Shown here piece by piece: positions 23,742 to 35,900 of a DNA stretch of 64,000 nucleotides. This DNA is from Trichosporon coremiiforme (Eukaryota > Basidiomycota > Tremellomycetes > Trichosporonales > Trichosporonaceae). The first letter of the stretch is position 1, and the number at the start of each line of letters is the position of its first letter. The stretch is taken from contig BCJJ01000002.1 of NCBI GenBank assembly GCA_039545355.1, forward strand, positions 267,898 to 331,897, written 5' to 3'. A program made the position numbers and the translations under genes. The notes under the pieces were generated by a model that made no database searches, was not told the DNA's origin, and worked only from the letters and a program-made list of their open reading frames with translations.

Positions 23742-25617
23742 ATGAATCTGTACAAGTCAGCGGCCTCCGCCCTAGACCATCTCGATGCGCACCAGGGCTC
23801 AGTCAAGGGCTCTCTCGCCGCGGCGGGCGTTAAGGCATCCGGAAGCGAGGCGCGGCGTATTCTCGCGCTGCTGATCGAGACTCTCAAGTGTGGGTAAAAC
23901 ATCAGAAAGCATCAGACACCATTTGTGGTGTCTTGTACGCCGGGCTCTATGGTCCTGATCAACAACTAACTCCAGACCGCGACGTCCTGAAGCAGCTCCT
24001 GACCACGGTGCCTGTCCAGAAGCTAGAGAAAGAGGCTTTCCCCCGGAAATCGCGGCCATCTTCCTCCTCTCTCCTCCAGGTCATGGTACACGACCTCCTT
24101 TTCTCTCCCAAGGGCAAGATCGAATGCAGCGACAAAGTGGACGCCAAGTCCGCCATCCTTAAGCACGGAACAAGGCTGAAGGCTGAGCTCGTGCGGATCC
24201 AGATCAAGGCGGGCAAGTCCTCGATCCGGGAATTGGGCAAGGAAGGGTTATCGAGCTCAGTGCGGTACATCCGCTTCAATCCGCGAAGAATCGAGCGGAT
24301 TAAGAACGACGACGGTGAGGAGGAGGACAAGTGGACGCTCAACGACCTGCACAACTATCTCCAGGGCGAGGTCGGGCTGAACCTCCTCCCAGAGGCGAAG
24401 TATCCCGTGCCGAAGAACAGCTATTTCCTCGACCCGCATCTGCCCGACTATCTCCTCGTCTTCGAAAGTGGAAGTAACTGGTGGCTCGGGAGTGAATGGT
24501 ATGAGCGTGGCAGAGTCATTCTTCAGGACAAGGCGTCCTGTATGCCGGCGGCCGTGATTATGGCCGAGCCTGCCTCCTCCTCCAAATCCTCTAAGAAGAC
24601 GAAAACATCTCCCAAGTCACAGTGGGAAGAGTACCCCGACTGCATTGACGGCACCTCCGCGCCGGGCAACAAGACCTCACTCATGTCCGCTCTGTCCTCC
24701 TCGAACATCTACGCCTTCGAGAAGTCACCGCAGCGATTTAAGACCCTCGAGCGCATGCTCAAGATCGCAGGGTGCGACAATGTCTCCGCGCAGAACGAGG
24801 ACTTCACTTCCGTCGACCCCAATGACTACCCTACTGTCGGGCGTATCCTCCTCGACCCGAGCTGTAGTGGTAGTGGGATCGTGAATCGGTTGGATTACCT
24901 TGTTGACGGTGAGGAGGAGAACGAGGCCGGCGATCAGGAGAGATTGGACAAACTCGCGGGCTTCCAGGTGCAGATGCTGCAGCATGCTTTGAAGTGTACG
25001 TGCCACCCTATCCGCCTTCGTCCGTGCATAGCTGAAGCTGACCCCCAGTCCCCAACGTCACCCGCATTGTGTACTCGACCTGCTCGATCCACAGGACCGA
25101 GGATGAGTCTGTCGTCTCGCGCATCCTGGCCTATTCCCGGCAACATCCCTCCCAGTTCAACGGGGAGAAGTACGTCTGGGTCCTCGAGGACCGGAGCAAC
25201 GTCCTCCCCAAATGGGAGAGGAGAGGTCTCCCTGACCCTCTGAGTGCGAATGACGCGGACAAGGTCATCCGCTGCGCGCCTGAGGACCACACGAACGGAT
25301 TCTTTGTCGCGTGCTTCAAGCGCATTCCGCTCGCTGAGCTTCCGACCGATGCCGACTCGGGAACTGTCGAGGCAGAGAAGCCGTCTGCCAAGGCTGACGG
25401 AGGGAAGACGAAGAACGCGCAGGTGAAGGGAGAGAATAAGGCGGAAAGCAACGGCAAGGGCAGGAAGCGGCCAGCTGAGGACGCCGAGGAGGCTGAGGAG
25501 GAGGATGAAGAGGAGCGGACGGAGGAGCCGGCTAAGCCGAAGAAACAGAAGACTGCCGCGCAGCTCGAGCGCGCCAAACGGAAGAAGAAGGCGCAGAAGG
25601 CCAAGGCTGGGCGATAG
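23742..25617 (+). CDS. RCM1: 25S rRNA m5C methyltransferase, NSUN5/Rcm1 family
   Basis: This is a SAM-dependent nucleolar enzyme that makes 5-methylcytosine in large-subunit rRNA (Rcm1 in yeast, NSUN5 in human). Exons are 23742-23889, 23976-24995 and 25049-25617, giving 578 aa. The N-terminus (MNLYKSAASALDHLDAHQGS) matches the family. The SAM-binding motif I region reads CIDGTSAPGNKTS. The catalytic motifs are ILLDPSCSGSG (motif IV) and VYSTCSIHRTEDE (motif VI, residues split by the last intron). A Lys/Glu-rich tail of about 90 residues, absent from the shortest homologues, probably serves nucleolar retention. Motif I has a Gly-Thr-Ser where many members have Ala-x-Ala. The donor after Lys49 overlaps a Cys codon, but phase 1 joins perfectly to Tyr-Arg-Asp-Val. 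Confidence 0.95.
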
Positions 25618-25865
25618 CATGCATACTGTATGTTCTGTTCGTCAGTTGATGAGGGAACGTTAGCTACGTACACAGTGTGGTCACACTCTACTCACTTCAC
25701 ACACTCACGTTAAGAAGGTTGAGGTGGCCACGATGAGGCTGTATGTCAGCTTCGGCTTCCGAATATTGGAAGCTTACATTCTCTCTCTGAAGTGATTTGG
25801 CCTACGGACAGTCTGACGTCTTATTCGCAGACCGTCCTGTCGACCCATCCGTCCATGATAGCCAC

Positions 25866-25870
25866 AAAAA
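25866..25870 (-). terminator. RNA polymerase III terminator (T5)
   Basis: A run of five T on the minus strand begins 5 nt downstream of the tRNA 3' end, as expected for Pol III. Confidence 0.7.
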
Positions 25871-25874
25871 GCCT

Positions 25875-25954
25875 TAGCGACGAGAAGTTTCGATCTTCTG
25901 CCCTTTGGGTGGTCTCATATGAGCCCAACGCTCTTCCATCTGAGCTACGTCGCT
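25875..25954 (-). tRNA. Initiator tRNA-Met (CAT) with 7-nt intron
   Basis: The 80-nt minus-strand cloverleaf has acceptor stem AGCGACG paired with CGTCGCT plus discriminator A, D stem GCTC/GAGC, and anticodon stem TTGGG/CCCAA. Between the anticodon stem arms lie 14 nt. Removing TGAGACC after position 37 leaves the canonical loop CTCATAA with anticodon CAT. The variable loop is AGGGC, and the T arm is AGAAG/CTTCT with loop ATCGAAA. The A1-T72 pair, the three G-C pairs of the anticodon stem (GGG/CCC) and A54 in the T loop (ATCGAAA) are hallmarks of eukaryotic initiator rather than elongator tRNA-Met. The internal A and B boxes are intact and a T5 terminator follows. Confidence 0.88.
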
Positions 25955-26369
25955 GCGTTTTGTCGATATGAAGGACTCGCGGGAGCCCAGTGATGATGCG
26001 ATGGCAGTTCACGGCGAGTCTGGAAGCAGGAGATTCGGGGGAAATGGAACGGTTTGATTGCCTTCTGCTCCTTTCTCGTCAGTCGTTCTTGCAATTACTG
26101 CATCTTCTGTCATGAGGTGTACTTGATGCACGCTAAGACCCGAAGTCACATTGCTCATACAGTAGGTTTGGCTGTCTCATCTCAGGCGCAACAACTAAGT
26201 ACGTCCTGGGATGAGTTACAACTTCAGGTATCATCTCACCCTCTCCAGAACATCTGGTAGTCGGTTCAAGCAGTCTTCCGAATCTGACCGCCAACGCGGT
26301 GATATTTTCTCCCTTCGCACTTAATGCTGCTGTCAGTTTCTTTGCGTGGGCGGCAACTCACATCTCCGT
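25955..26369. other. Intergenic, no gene seen
   Basis: This lies between the 5' side of the tRNA and the 3' end of the RING-finger gene. I see no coding or RNA signal. Confidence 0.5.
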
Positions 26370-28816
26370 CTAGTCCAGATCGTCCACACTGCTTTGTCAG
26401 CTTGTCTGTACGAGCATTGTCAGCTCACTGTGTGCTCTCCCTCTGCTGTCGCTCTCGCTGCGCCTGTCTAGTCCTATACTCGTTAAGCTCCTCGGCGAGC
26501 GGCTCGGGGGGATCGTCCTCGGGCCGCTGTGGGCGATCCTTCGCCCAACTCGCTTGTTCGTCCCAGGCAGCTTGCTCTAGTTGCGGTGGGGGGCTGGTAC
26601 TCCGCGGCGTCTCCGGCCGCATCTCCTCCACCGGCGATGCTCCCGTCGACGCCGGTGCTGATGCACTGGTCGGGGTCTGCGGAGGCAGCTGAAAGAATGG
26701 CTGCGCAAACAGGGGATTAGGACGGCCGGATGATACACCACTAGTGTCGGGCTGGGGATTGTAGAGATAGGTACCGGGAGTGGAGGAGCGCGAGTTGGAC
26801 GACGTGCGCTGGGACGGCGTCCGCGTGGGCTCGCGCAAGCGGAAAGAAGGCGTGCGCCGAATCTCCTGGCTGGAAGAAGGGGTGGCGGAAGAAGGGAACT
26901 GTCTTGACGGGCTAGGTACTGTCGGCGAGTCGGGCGTACGCGGCGGGTCAGGGGATGGCGCAAAGAAGTTGCGATACCACTCCGGGGGTCCGTCGGGAAC
27001 GTTGGGAAGAGACGGCTCGGGAGGATCGGACTCAGCAGCCCGGCGCACACCCGCGTCCCGGTCAGCGTTCTGTTGAGACTCGGGCTCCTGTGCATTCGCT
27101 GGTGGCGAGTGGGGAGGCGAGTGTGCAGGTGTGGCTATGTTGGAGGCTGAGGGTGGGGGGCCGCCCTGCTGTCCGAAGAGACGGTTAAGGACGCCCGTGA
27201 TCATAGTCTGCGCCGCGCCGGCGAGCATACCCGCGGCACCGCCGCCCTGCGTCTGCTGCTGTGGGACAGGCTCCGCCGGGTCTGTGTGCTCCGAAGCGCG
27301 GCCCTGCTGGCTGTTCTGGCGAGACGCCTGCGGCCTCGGCTCATCGGGCACGAGCGACTTGCGACTGACGTTAGATACGATTGAGTACTGTACAGCTTAC
27401 CAGACAGGACACGAGCCATTCGTCTTAAGCCATGGCACGAGGCAGTCCTCGTGGTACACGTGCTCGCAAGACAGCCTCACAGCCAGATCGCCCACGACGA
27501 AGTCCTCCTTGCACACTGGGCAGTCGTCGAAGTGGCACTCCTTCAGCGAGGTCTCGTCGAACGTGAACCGGGGAAGGGACGAGATCACGTCGTCGGGCGC
27601 GGGGAGGGGACCCTGTGGCCCCGCGGCCTGCATCAGACGCTCAAGCACGTCGTTAAACCCGTCTGCGCGTTAGCTGTGTTGGTGTTTCAAGGCTCACCCT
27701 CGGTCATGACATAGTCGCCCATATTTGCGCCCTGCGGGAGGAAGTTGCGCGCGCCACCCTCCTCGACGACGAGCGCCATGAGCGCTTGCAGCTGAGTTCA
27801 GTTAGATATGGTACAATGCGTAACTGGGAGAGCTTGCACTCACGAGATCCATGCCCTCCAAGTTCTCCGGAGTCTGCCGCTGTCGCTGACCAGCGCCGAA
27901 ACCGTGGAAATACCTGCCATCAGCCCGATGCCGTAGACCCAGCTTACGAATCCAAGCCCTGCGTCGGATCGCCAGGCGCACCGTCATACCCCCCAACCCA
28001 GGGATTGTGTGCGGATCCACCCCCAATCTCAATGACAGCAGACCCTCCGCCAATGTCGAACCGGAACGTCCGCAGTGCCCTCTGATTCCGCGGTTGCTCG
28101 GGCTGATGGTCGTGATCGTGCTCATCATGGCGCGGCGCGTATGACGGCGGAGCCTGCTGGCTGCTCGGATACGTGTACGGGCGGTATTCGTAATCGTCGC
28201 GGGGAGTGGGTGTGTCCTGCCGATCGACACCGATGCTGATGTTGCCCATCAGCTCGCGCAGCAGGCCGAAGAAGCCGGGTTGCGTCTCGACAGCCCTTTG
28301 GCCCGGCCGAGGAAGGGGATGCTCGTAGTCCGCATGCTCTCCGGGGCGGACGCCGGGATGCGGGAGCTCGTGATACGGGTCGGGGTTCACTTCTTCATCG
28401 AGCTGGTTGTTAGCTGACATGGGAGATGGTCCAACTTACAATCTCAAGGAAGTCACTGTTGCACGAGGCGCAGTGCGGCACGCCGTCGACCTGGGATTAG
28501 CTCTAAAGTTCTGCATGAAACCGGGTATGGCATCCGTCACCTCATTAAGTCCACGGTGAACGGACAAGATCAAGTCGAGGAAGCCCTGGACCAGGCGCCA
28601 TACATTGCACGGCAGAACAAGACACCGCGATAGACGTCCTGGCAGCACTCAACGCGGTTGGTGCTCCATCATGGAGGTCCCTCAAATTTGGACAGATTCG
28701 ATGAAAGAACTCACCATCAGGGGCCGCATCTGCGCGCCGCACTGTATGTCAGCATTGCGCCCGGCTCGTGCGCGACCTACCTCATGACACAGCCAGAAGG
28801 GTGACTCCTGGGGCAT
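26370..28816 (-). CDS. RING-H2 E3 ubiquitin ligase, RNF115/RNF126 type
   Basis: This is a predicted ubiquitin ligase with an N-terminal zinc ribbon and a central RING-H2. Exons on the minus strand: 28816-28781, 28741-28715, 28490-28440, 28402-27948, 27913-27844, 27791-27698, 27662-27401, 27364-26429 and probably 26388-26370; 649 aa. The first three exons build the zinc ribbon WLCHECGAQM...CASCNSDFLE. Exons 6-8 give MGDYVMTEDGFNDVLERLM and the RING CPVCKEDF...CEHVYHEDCLVPWLK...CPVCRKSL, the spacing seen in RNF126 and RNF115, which handle mislocalised proteins and endosomal cargo. A disordered Pro/Ser/Gln-rich tail of about 300 residues is longer than in animals. If the last 40-nt intron (26389-26428) is not removed, the protein ends at the TGA at 26427-26425, at 644 aa. 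Confidence 0.9.
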
Positions 28817-29263
28817 TGCGGTCGTGGGTCGTCGTCTGTTGTGGTATGTGCTTTGTCTTGATCTTATCGGTAATGGAGTCGTCTAGTAGATGTAGTCGAT
28901 CTGATGGACGACAGTGAAAGAAAGAGTATGTTAACGAACGGAGGGAAGAACGCGGATTGACAATGCTGGTCTGGATCGGTTCTGGATCGGTATCTTCCGC
29001 TTGTCGTCGCCGCCGGCTTCATTTCCTTCCCCAGTGACGACATGACCACGCGGGCAGGTGGCAAATCAGCGTCCGGTGGCGACTTTCCCCATTCCTTACT
29101 TGCCACTCGGCCAGCTCACTCTCCATGCGTCCGGCGGAGGACAGCTGTCCACGAAGGGGAAAAGTGTGCGCTATGCATAGTCGTACGAGGCCAAGTCCAT
29201 GTAGATTCGATACATCAGATTGGTACAACAACCGCGGAAACAATCCGCTCTACAACTAACAGT
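28817..29263. other. Short intergenic, RING gene promoter
   Basis: This is 447 bp between the RING gene start (minus) and the UBC6-like stop (minus). It must contain the promoter of the RING gene and the UBC6-like 3' UTR. No gene is seen. Confidence 0.5.
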
Positions 29264-30531
29264 CTATTGCTTCGCGAGCAGGTAGATGAGGACAGCAACG
29301 CAGGCCGCAATTGTGCCGTCGAGCCAGAGCGGGCTACCACTCGGAGCGCGCTGCTCTCGATGAGCTGGCTCCATCGCAGCTTCGGCAGCTTCAGCTGGAG
29401 CAGGTGTGCCGGTGACAGCGGGAGGTGCCGGCTGCTGCGGGCGAGCAGCCGGAGCAGGCGGCGGAGGCGAGTTGGAAACAGGAGGTGCCGCGCGAGCAGG
29501 AGGGACAGGGCGCGAGCCAGGCTGGGGCGGCGGCGGTGATGATGGGGCTGTTGCGCGCACGGGTGTGGGCTGCACGGGCGCCGCTGCTGGTGCGGCCGCA
29601 GGCGCCTTTGCCGTAAGCGTCGGCACTGGGGTAGGTTCCGTAATGACAGGGAACGGGACTTCAGTTGAGACTGCAGCGGCTGTTGGTCCAGCGACAGGAG
29701 GAAGAGGAACTGCAGCGAATGCGGCCCCGCTGGAAGGGCCCGCCGGAGGGGTAGTCACCATCTCCTGATTAGAGGGGTCTGGTCGTGCAGTTCCCTGATC
29801 ACTGCGTGCTGTGCTCTCCGTCATCGTCGTCGTCGTCGTCGTCGCCGCCGCCGCAATGTCCGCCGCTCCGGATGTACCTGATCCCGACGCCTCGGCGCTT
29901 GACACCGCCGGCGCGTCCGGTAACAGTTCGTGGTTCGGTACTCCGCACGTTGGACACACCCAGTCTCGGGATCTGATGTTAGTTACACTTGCAGTATCTT
30001 GCTCTAACGCACAGCTTGGCCAGTCGGCGGCGCTCCTCTTTCGGGTAGTCCAGCGCGCCGATCGCGGCGAGAGCTTCACCACCTTGCGTCCAGAACGAGC
30101 GCAGGCCAGCCATAGCGGTGCGAACGCCCCAGGCGGGTTGCCACGACCCTGCATGGAACGAGGTCAGTCCATCGATACAGATCTGCATGTCAGCTTAGAT
30201 TCTGGGCTTGCCTATCTCACCTTCTTGCCCGGCTCGAAACGGCCGCTCGGCGTCATTAAGACGATGTCGGGTGCACTCATGGGGTAGGTTGCAGGCAGAA
30301 GGACGCGCAGGTGGTACAGGCCACCCTCATACTCTGTCCCAGGCACTCCACGAAGGGTGCAGTGCCATTCGAAGATGTCATTCTGTGGGTCAGCTAGATG
30401 GTTGCAGGCGCCAAGCCGTGACATACGTCGAGAGGCTGTGCAATGAAGTCTTCGTTGGGTTCAGAGAGCTCGGCAGCCTCCTGCATTATACGCTTGACAG
30501 CGGTGGAGCGGAGGTTAACCTTGGGAGGCAT
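29264..30531 (-). CDS. UBC6: Tail-anchored ubiquitin-conjugating enzyme, UBC6/UBE2J1 family
   Basis: This is an ER-membrane E2 that passes ubiquitin to ERAD ligases such as Doa10 or Hrd1. Exons are 30531-30427, 30382-30221, 30182-30013 and 29972-29264, giving 381 aa. The UBC fold covers about residues 5-160 with FEWHCTLRGVPGTEYEGGLY, LPATYPMSAPDIVLMTPSGR and the UBE2J-type active-site region GKKICIDGLTSFHAGSWQPAW, in which the Cys is the predicted catalytic residue. A long Ala/Pro/Thr-rich linker (about residues 165-360) precedes a single C-terminal membrane anchor, TIAACVAVLIYLLAKQ. The long linker and motif order fit UBE2J1 better than the shorter yeast Ubc6. The third intron has a GTGCGT donor. 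The gene lies head-to-tail upstream of the RING ligase. Confidence 0.93.
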
Positions 30532-31394
30532 TTTGAGTAATGCTTCAAAGGGGAAGGTGAGGAGGAATAGTCGGCGTCCAGTCGGACGATCGCCGATGGT
30601 TTGTTGCAGGCGCAGTGGGCTGGGGAGGGACGAAACACCCCGGTGGGCGGTTCACGAATGTCGAAGCGAGTCGAACGAGCGTCACAGAGACCCCGTATTG
30701 ACTTTGAAGCTCGATTGTAGAAGTAGTGAAAGACAGACAGGACGCAGAGACAACCTTGGCGTGCCGAGCAAGGATGGCAGCATGTGCGGTGGAGGACTGC
30801 GCCAGCTCACCAACCAGCGACGCCTGGTCATGTTCACGCCACTCAGTTGTCAGCGATGAGGTGGAGGTCTACGCTCAAGCGGGCAGACTAAGGCAAGCAC
30901 GTGATCGGGCATACTCATGAACCCTAAAAGCCAAATATCCGTGCTGTGCTAATGGGGTTGTAATGGACGGGCTAATCGGGGGTAAGTGGCTGTATTCGGC
31001 CCCTCTTGTAAGGGCCGATTTTGAGACAAGCCCAAGGCAGGAGATCAGAGGAAGAGGATCAAAGGCACGCCCTCCCGGCCGAGGCTGCCCCTCAGGAGCT
31101 GCGCAGACTCAGACCGACCGCCCGCACGCCGCAAGAGAGGTCTACGACTTTTGTTGTCGATCGTCGTCAATTTCCTCAAACTCTCATATCTCAAGAAGAA
31201 AATCTCAAAAGACACCACCACCAACCACCCTCCGTCCGCCATCCACCCCTCACCGACACGGCGACTCCGCGCGCACTCCCTCTGCCGTCCGCACGCCCGC
31301 GCGCAACAGCAGGGCTCCCATCTCCGACCCAGCTGGTCGACAGCCCGACCCCGCCTCGCTTATCCCGCTCCAACCTCAGCCTTAGTCGCCAGCC
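30532..31394. promoter_or_regulatory. Divergent promoter region UBC6-like/HAP3
   Basis: This is 863 bp between divergent start codons. The 31150-31394 part is C-rich and A/C-rich on the plus strand and is probably the HAP3 leader. No gene or defined site was recognised. Confidence 0.45.
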
Positions 31395-32333
31395 ATGACG
31401 GAACCGAACAACACCGGCAACACGTCTGGCGGACAGAGCTTCACCGACGCCCAAGTCGATGAGTACCGCGAGCAGGACAGGTGGCTTCCTGTGAGTGTCC
31501 CTGCCGCTACTAAGCGGCACCTTCCCCGCCGACAATTCCGGGACGCCGAGAGTCGAGCCGAAGGAGCCTGGACCGCACCAGGGTTTGCGATGGGATTTCT
31601 CAAGTCCCTATCGTCGTCCCCGAAGTGTGGATGACCTTTGGAGTAAAGCCTGAGCCAGCGGAGTAACCTTCCCCGTCCGTCTCTGGCTTTCTTGACTTTT
31701 CTTGTTTTTGACTTTGTCGCGTCCTGAACTTTTCCTGTGCTCGCGAGAGGATTTCCGCCGGAATAGCCAGCTGACGGCAGATTGCGAATGTGTCCCGCAT
31801 TATGAAGAACTCGCTCCCGACGACCGCCAAGGTGTCCAAGGAGGCGAAGGAGTGTGTGCAGGAGTGTGTCTCGGAGTTCATCTCCTTCATCGTGAGTGAC
31901 GCTGAGGACGGCCGTACGCTGCTCTTAGCCGTCGGAGTGTCTGGAAAACAGCTTCTGCGTCTTGCATCAGCCACCTCGCACCTCTTACCAACCTGAGGCT
32001 GCCCGAAGGTGCCTGGTGCAGGGGCGAGAAACGGTCCCAGCCTCCAGCTTGCTGCGAACAGGTTGAGCTGACATCCAGACCTCAGAAGCGGCCGAGAAAT
32101 GCCTGAACGAGAAGCGCAAGACGATCAACGGTGAGGACATTTTGACCTCGATGCGCGCCCTCGGCTTTGACAACTACGAGGGCGTCCTCAAGGTCTACCT
32201 CGCCAAGTACCGCGAGCACCAGATCAACCAGGCCAAGCAGCGCAGCGCGGCCGCCGAGAACGATGAGGACCTGAAGCGCTCCGGTGGTGCGGAGGACGAT
32301 GACGAGAGGAAAAAGAAGAAGAAGAAGGAGTAA
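31395..32333 (+). CDS. HAP3: CCAAT-binding factor subunit B (HAP3/NF-YB)
   Basis: This is a histone-fold subunit of the nuclear CCAAT-binding complex (HAP2/3/5, NF-Y), a regulator of respiration, iron and redox genes in fungi. Exons are 31395-31490, 31781-31891 and 32079-32333, all in phase 0, giving 153 aa. The DNA-contact and histone-fold core is complete and close to consensus: [20 protein letters not shown], then [16 protein letters not shown], then [17 protein letters not shown] and [13 protein letters not shown] basic/acidic low-complexity tail ends in a Lys run. Its introns (290 and 187 nt) are longer than most here. The start at 31395 lies directly after a C-rich leader and gives the expected short N-terminal arm. 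Confidence 0.97.
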
Positions 32334-32934
32334 GCGGAGCGATCGAGCGCCGCAGGCGCGAGATGCGAATTTGCTCTGGCTGGATACCTGCTGCGTGGTC
32401 CTCGAAGAGTTTTACTTTCGCGGGAACACGTGGCCAGCAGTTCAACCTTCAGAGCCCGGAGAAGCGCACACGAACCGTGATGGAAAGTGCAGCGCACAGG
32501 AGAAGAGTGGTCTGGGTGAGAATCATCTCGCCTGGAGTTCAGAACATGTCTCCCAGAGACAGGAGCACACGCAGAGGCGTCGCCGCGGCCCGCCCTGCGT
32601 GTGCTCGAATAGCAGGCTCATCTAGGGCCTTTATAATCTATAGATGCACACTTGGTTTCTTTGCGCGCGAGGTCCATGAGCGAAGCGAGTGGACCAAGAC
32701 TTCGAGGGGTATGAGCTATGAGGCTTTTGAGCAGCAACTCAAGACCGAATTTGCCTGTGACGAGCGCTTCGGAGGAGTGAGCGGTTGCTCTATTCATGGG
32801 AGTGAGTGAGAGAGTGCAATCATGCAAAAATGCATCCCTAGCAAGATCTAGTCTATAATGCTGCTTCTCTGACCCCTTCTGTAGATTCTCCTTTTTGTCC
32901 ACCTTCCGCTTGTCCCCCACACCTGCGAGCCCGT
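32334..32934. other. Convergent intergenic region HAP3/LTN1
   Basis: HAP3 and LTN1 converge on this 601-bp stretch, which should hold both 3' UTRs. The open frames present do not look coding. Confidence 0.5.
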
Positions 32935-35900
32935 TTAGAAGAGGGACCGACACAGGGGACAAGAACTCGAATGAGAGCTGTTGAACCACTTGAAGAGACA
33001 ACTCGCGTGGAAGCGGTTCTTGCAAGTCCGGCACGGTTTTGTCGGCAGACTGCGGTCCGTGAGAGAAATGATAGAGTAGCAGATCGCACACTCGACGACG
33101 CCCTCGAAGTGTAACGCGACGTTCTTCTTGAAGATGGTGAGGGCTTCCAGGATGAGACCATTGCGGGACGTGATAGTCTGCTGAACAGACATCAGCCAGC
33201 CCCTCCACTTATTCTCGGGCACGCCGACGCGCTTCAGATCGCGAATTTCGACGCCCTTCAGGGGGAACTCGGCCGGCAGCCTGATGCCAATCTCCATCGG
33301 CTGCTCGTCCACGACGTAGCTCGCGATGGCCTCGGCGCTCGATGCTCCGGCGACACCTGAGCCACCACCAGTCGCGACGCGGACGTTGAGACCCTCCTCG
33401 GTCAGCGTGGACAGCGCCGCGGGCTCCTTGAGGGCCGCAAACTCGTGTCCGATAATTACAGAGGAGTAGTGACGAGCCGTGAACTGGAGCAGCGCGAGGG
33501 AGAGCTGCCGGTCCTTCAGCGACTCGTAGTAGGCCCGCATTGCGCTCGGGATCGTGACGAGGGTACGGTAGTACACGTGCGAAGCGAGGGGGACGAGGTC
33601 AGCGAGGCTGTCTGGAAGCAGCTGGTCGACGTAGAACTCGTCCACTGCGTAGGCGCTCGCTGGGAAGGTGCGCGCGCCGACCTCGCTGACGCCGAGCATA
33701 GTGAAGAGCAGCGGGAGGAGGGACTCCTCGAGCAGCTTTGAGCTGGTCAGCTGGTCCAGGTACGCCCAACGCAGGGTACGCGAGGCATCGTCGAAGTGGT
33801 CCAGGAACGCCATCCAAGAGAGAAGCTGGCCCAGGACAGTTGGAACGTCGCTCTCCTCCCAATCCACGCCGCGGCCTGCATCGACGATAGCGACGAGGTG
33901 CTCCGGCAGGCTGATCTGGCGCGGATTTTCCTCCGGCTCGTCCGCAACTGAAGCTTCGGTCTCGAGCACAAGCGCGAGCGTGCGTTGCCGGATCACCTGG
34001 GCTAGGAGGCGGTACGCTGTCGTCTGGATCGCGGCACTATTGCTCTCCGTCAGCAACGTGCAGAGCTGGGGCAGGCCAGCCCTGGCCATCACACTGCTCG
34101 ATGCGTCGTGCACCAGGTCCAGGATCAGGCCGTGGATCAGTTGCAAGGGCTCGCTGGCCGCATCTCGGCACTGGAGGAAGAGCTCAACGACGAGGCCCAT
34201 GTGCGCGTCCTTTGCCGTCCACCACTCGGCCAGCTGCCGGTTCGTGCTCGCCAGGTCCCTAACCACCTTGAGCAGACCCAGGCCCGCATACAACAGCGGG
34301 TGGGATGAGGCGTCGTCAAGTGTGCCGGAGGACAGCGCGCCTTCGATCAGATCGAAGATGCTATCCCAGTGCGCGCCGTGCAGGTCCTGCACGATCGGGG
34401 CGAGGGCGGCGTAGAGCTCAGCAACGCGCACGTCGACTTCCTCGGCGAGGTCGTCCGCCGCTTCGTCCTCGCTCGTAAGCCAGCCGCCGACGTGGCGGAG
34501 CACGAACACAGCACGCTGCTGGGGGAGGAAAATGGCGGTCGAGTCTTGTGGCGGGGCAGACGCGACCAACTCGCGGATGGCGGGAAGGCCCTTGGTATTG
34601 GCATCCTTGACGCGGTAGCTGGTGAGACCCGAGGCGAGGCGGTTCTGCGCGGTCGCAAACGCCTTGGTCTCGAGCATGAACGGCTTGATGGAGAGGATGA
34701 TCGCGAGCGAGAGCTCGGGCAGACGCTCGGCGATGCGCATTGCGTAATCGAGCCACACAGAGCCTTCCTCCTCGCCCGCGCCGCACTTGCGCAGATGCCG
34801 CGAGAGCACTTCTCGGAACGCACGCGGGGCGACGTCACTCCGCTTCTCCTCGACGCGGGAGCGAAGTTGCCCAAGCAGGCGCTGAAGGTAGTCCGCGCCC
34901 TCCGGGGTGGTGCCGGCCCTGAGCTGCTCGACCGTCTCCTTGTGCCACGAGAGCGGCGGCTCGTCGACAAGCGACAATGAGAACGACAGCGCACCCTCGG
35001 CGTCACGCACCACATTGGCCAGGTGCGAAGCGCCCGCGTCGTACATGCCTCTAGAGGCTCCGGGGATCGACGCGCCGTCTTCGGCGAGGATCATCGCAGC
35101 CAGCGCAACGTTCAGCAGCGACGGGAATACCTTGACGAGACTCCTGTCCGCGCGCAGCAGTACGAGCGCCGCCTCGGCGTAGCGTGCCGCACGGGAGCGG
35201 CCCTCGATGTCGAACTCGGTCGACGGCGCTTCTTCCACCTCTTGCGTGCACTGCACCATCGGGTCGATGACAGGCAGAGACGGATGCGGCGGCTGCGCCG
35301 TGTGCCGGCTCAGGAACTCAACCAGCGCCTCGGGTAATGGGAGCAGAGTATTAGCGACATGCTCCGGAGTGGGTGAAACACCCTGGTCGGTCGCGAGCGC
35401 GACGTCGACGATCGTGCCCGGGTCGACGCGGCAGGAGACACGGCCGAGTAGCTCGGCAAGCGAGCGCATGACGGCCTTATCCAGACCCTCCTTCAGCTCC
35501 GGTGACAGCGATGCCGTCGCCTTCCAGATTTCGCTGGCTGCAGTTGGTGTGGGGATGCCGAGCCCAAGGCGAGGGAGGACGACGACGTAGTGGTGTGCGG
35601 CGATGACGGCATTGATGTTCTCGTCAGACTGCACCAGCTGGTCGACGTGCTTCTGAGCGTACGACGAGAGGATTGATAATGCCGAGGATGGGATGTATGT
35701 GTCTTCGCCAGTGGATAAGAGCGCATCGACGGCATCGGCGACCGTGGTGCACACCCGGCCTATGATGCCGTCGCGAACGTCTGACGAGAGCCAGTCTGCA
35801 TGTCAGTTGTTGCATATTAATCAACCCACCGTCACTCGTGACAGCTGAAGCTGTGATCGAGATGGCCGTGGAGTCGTCGGACTCCAGCGCCGCGCGCGCA

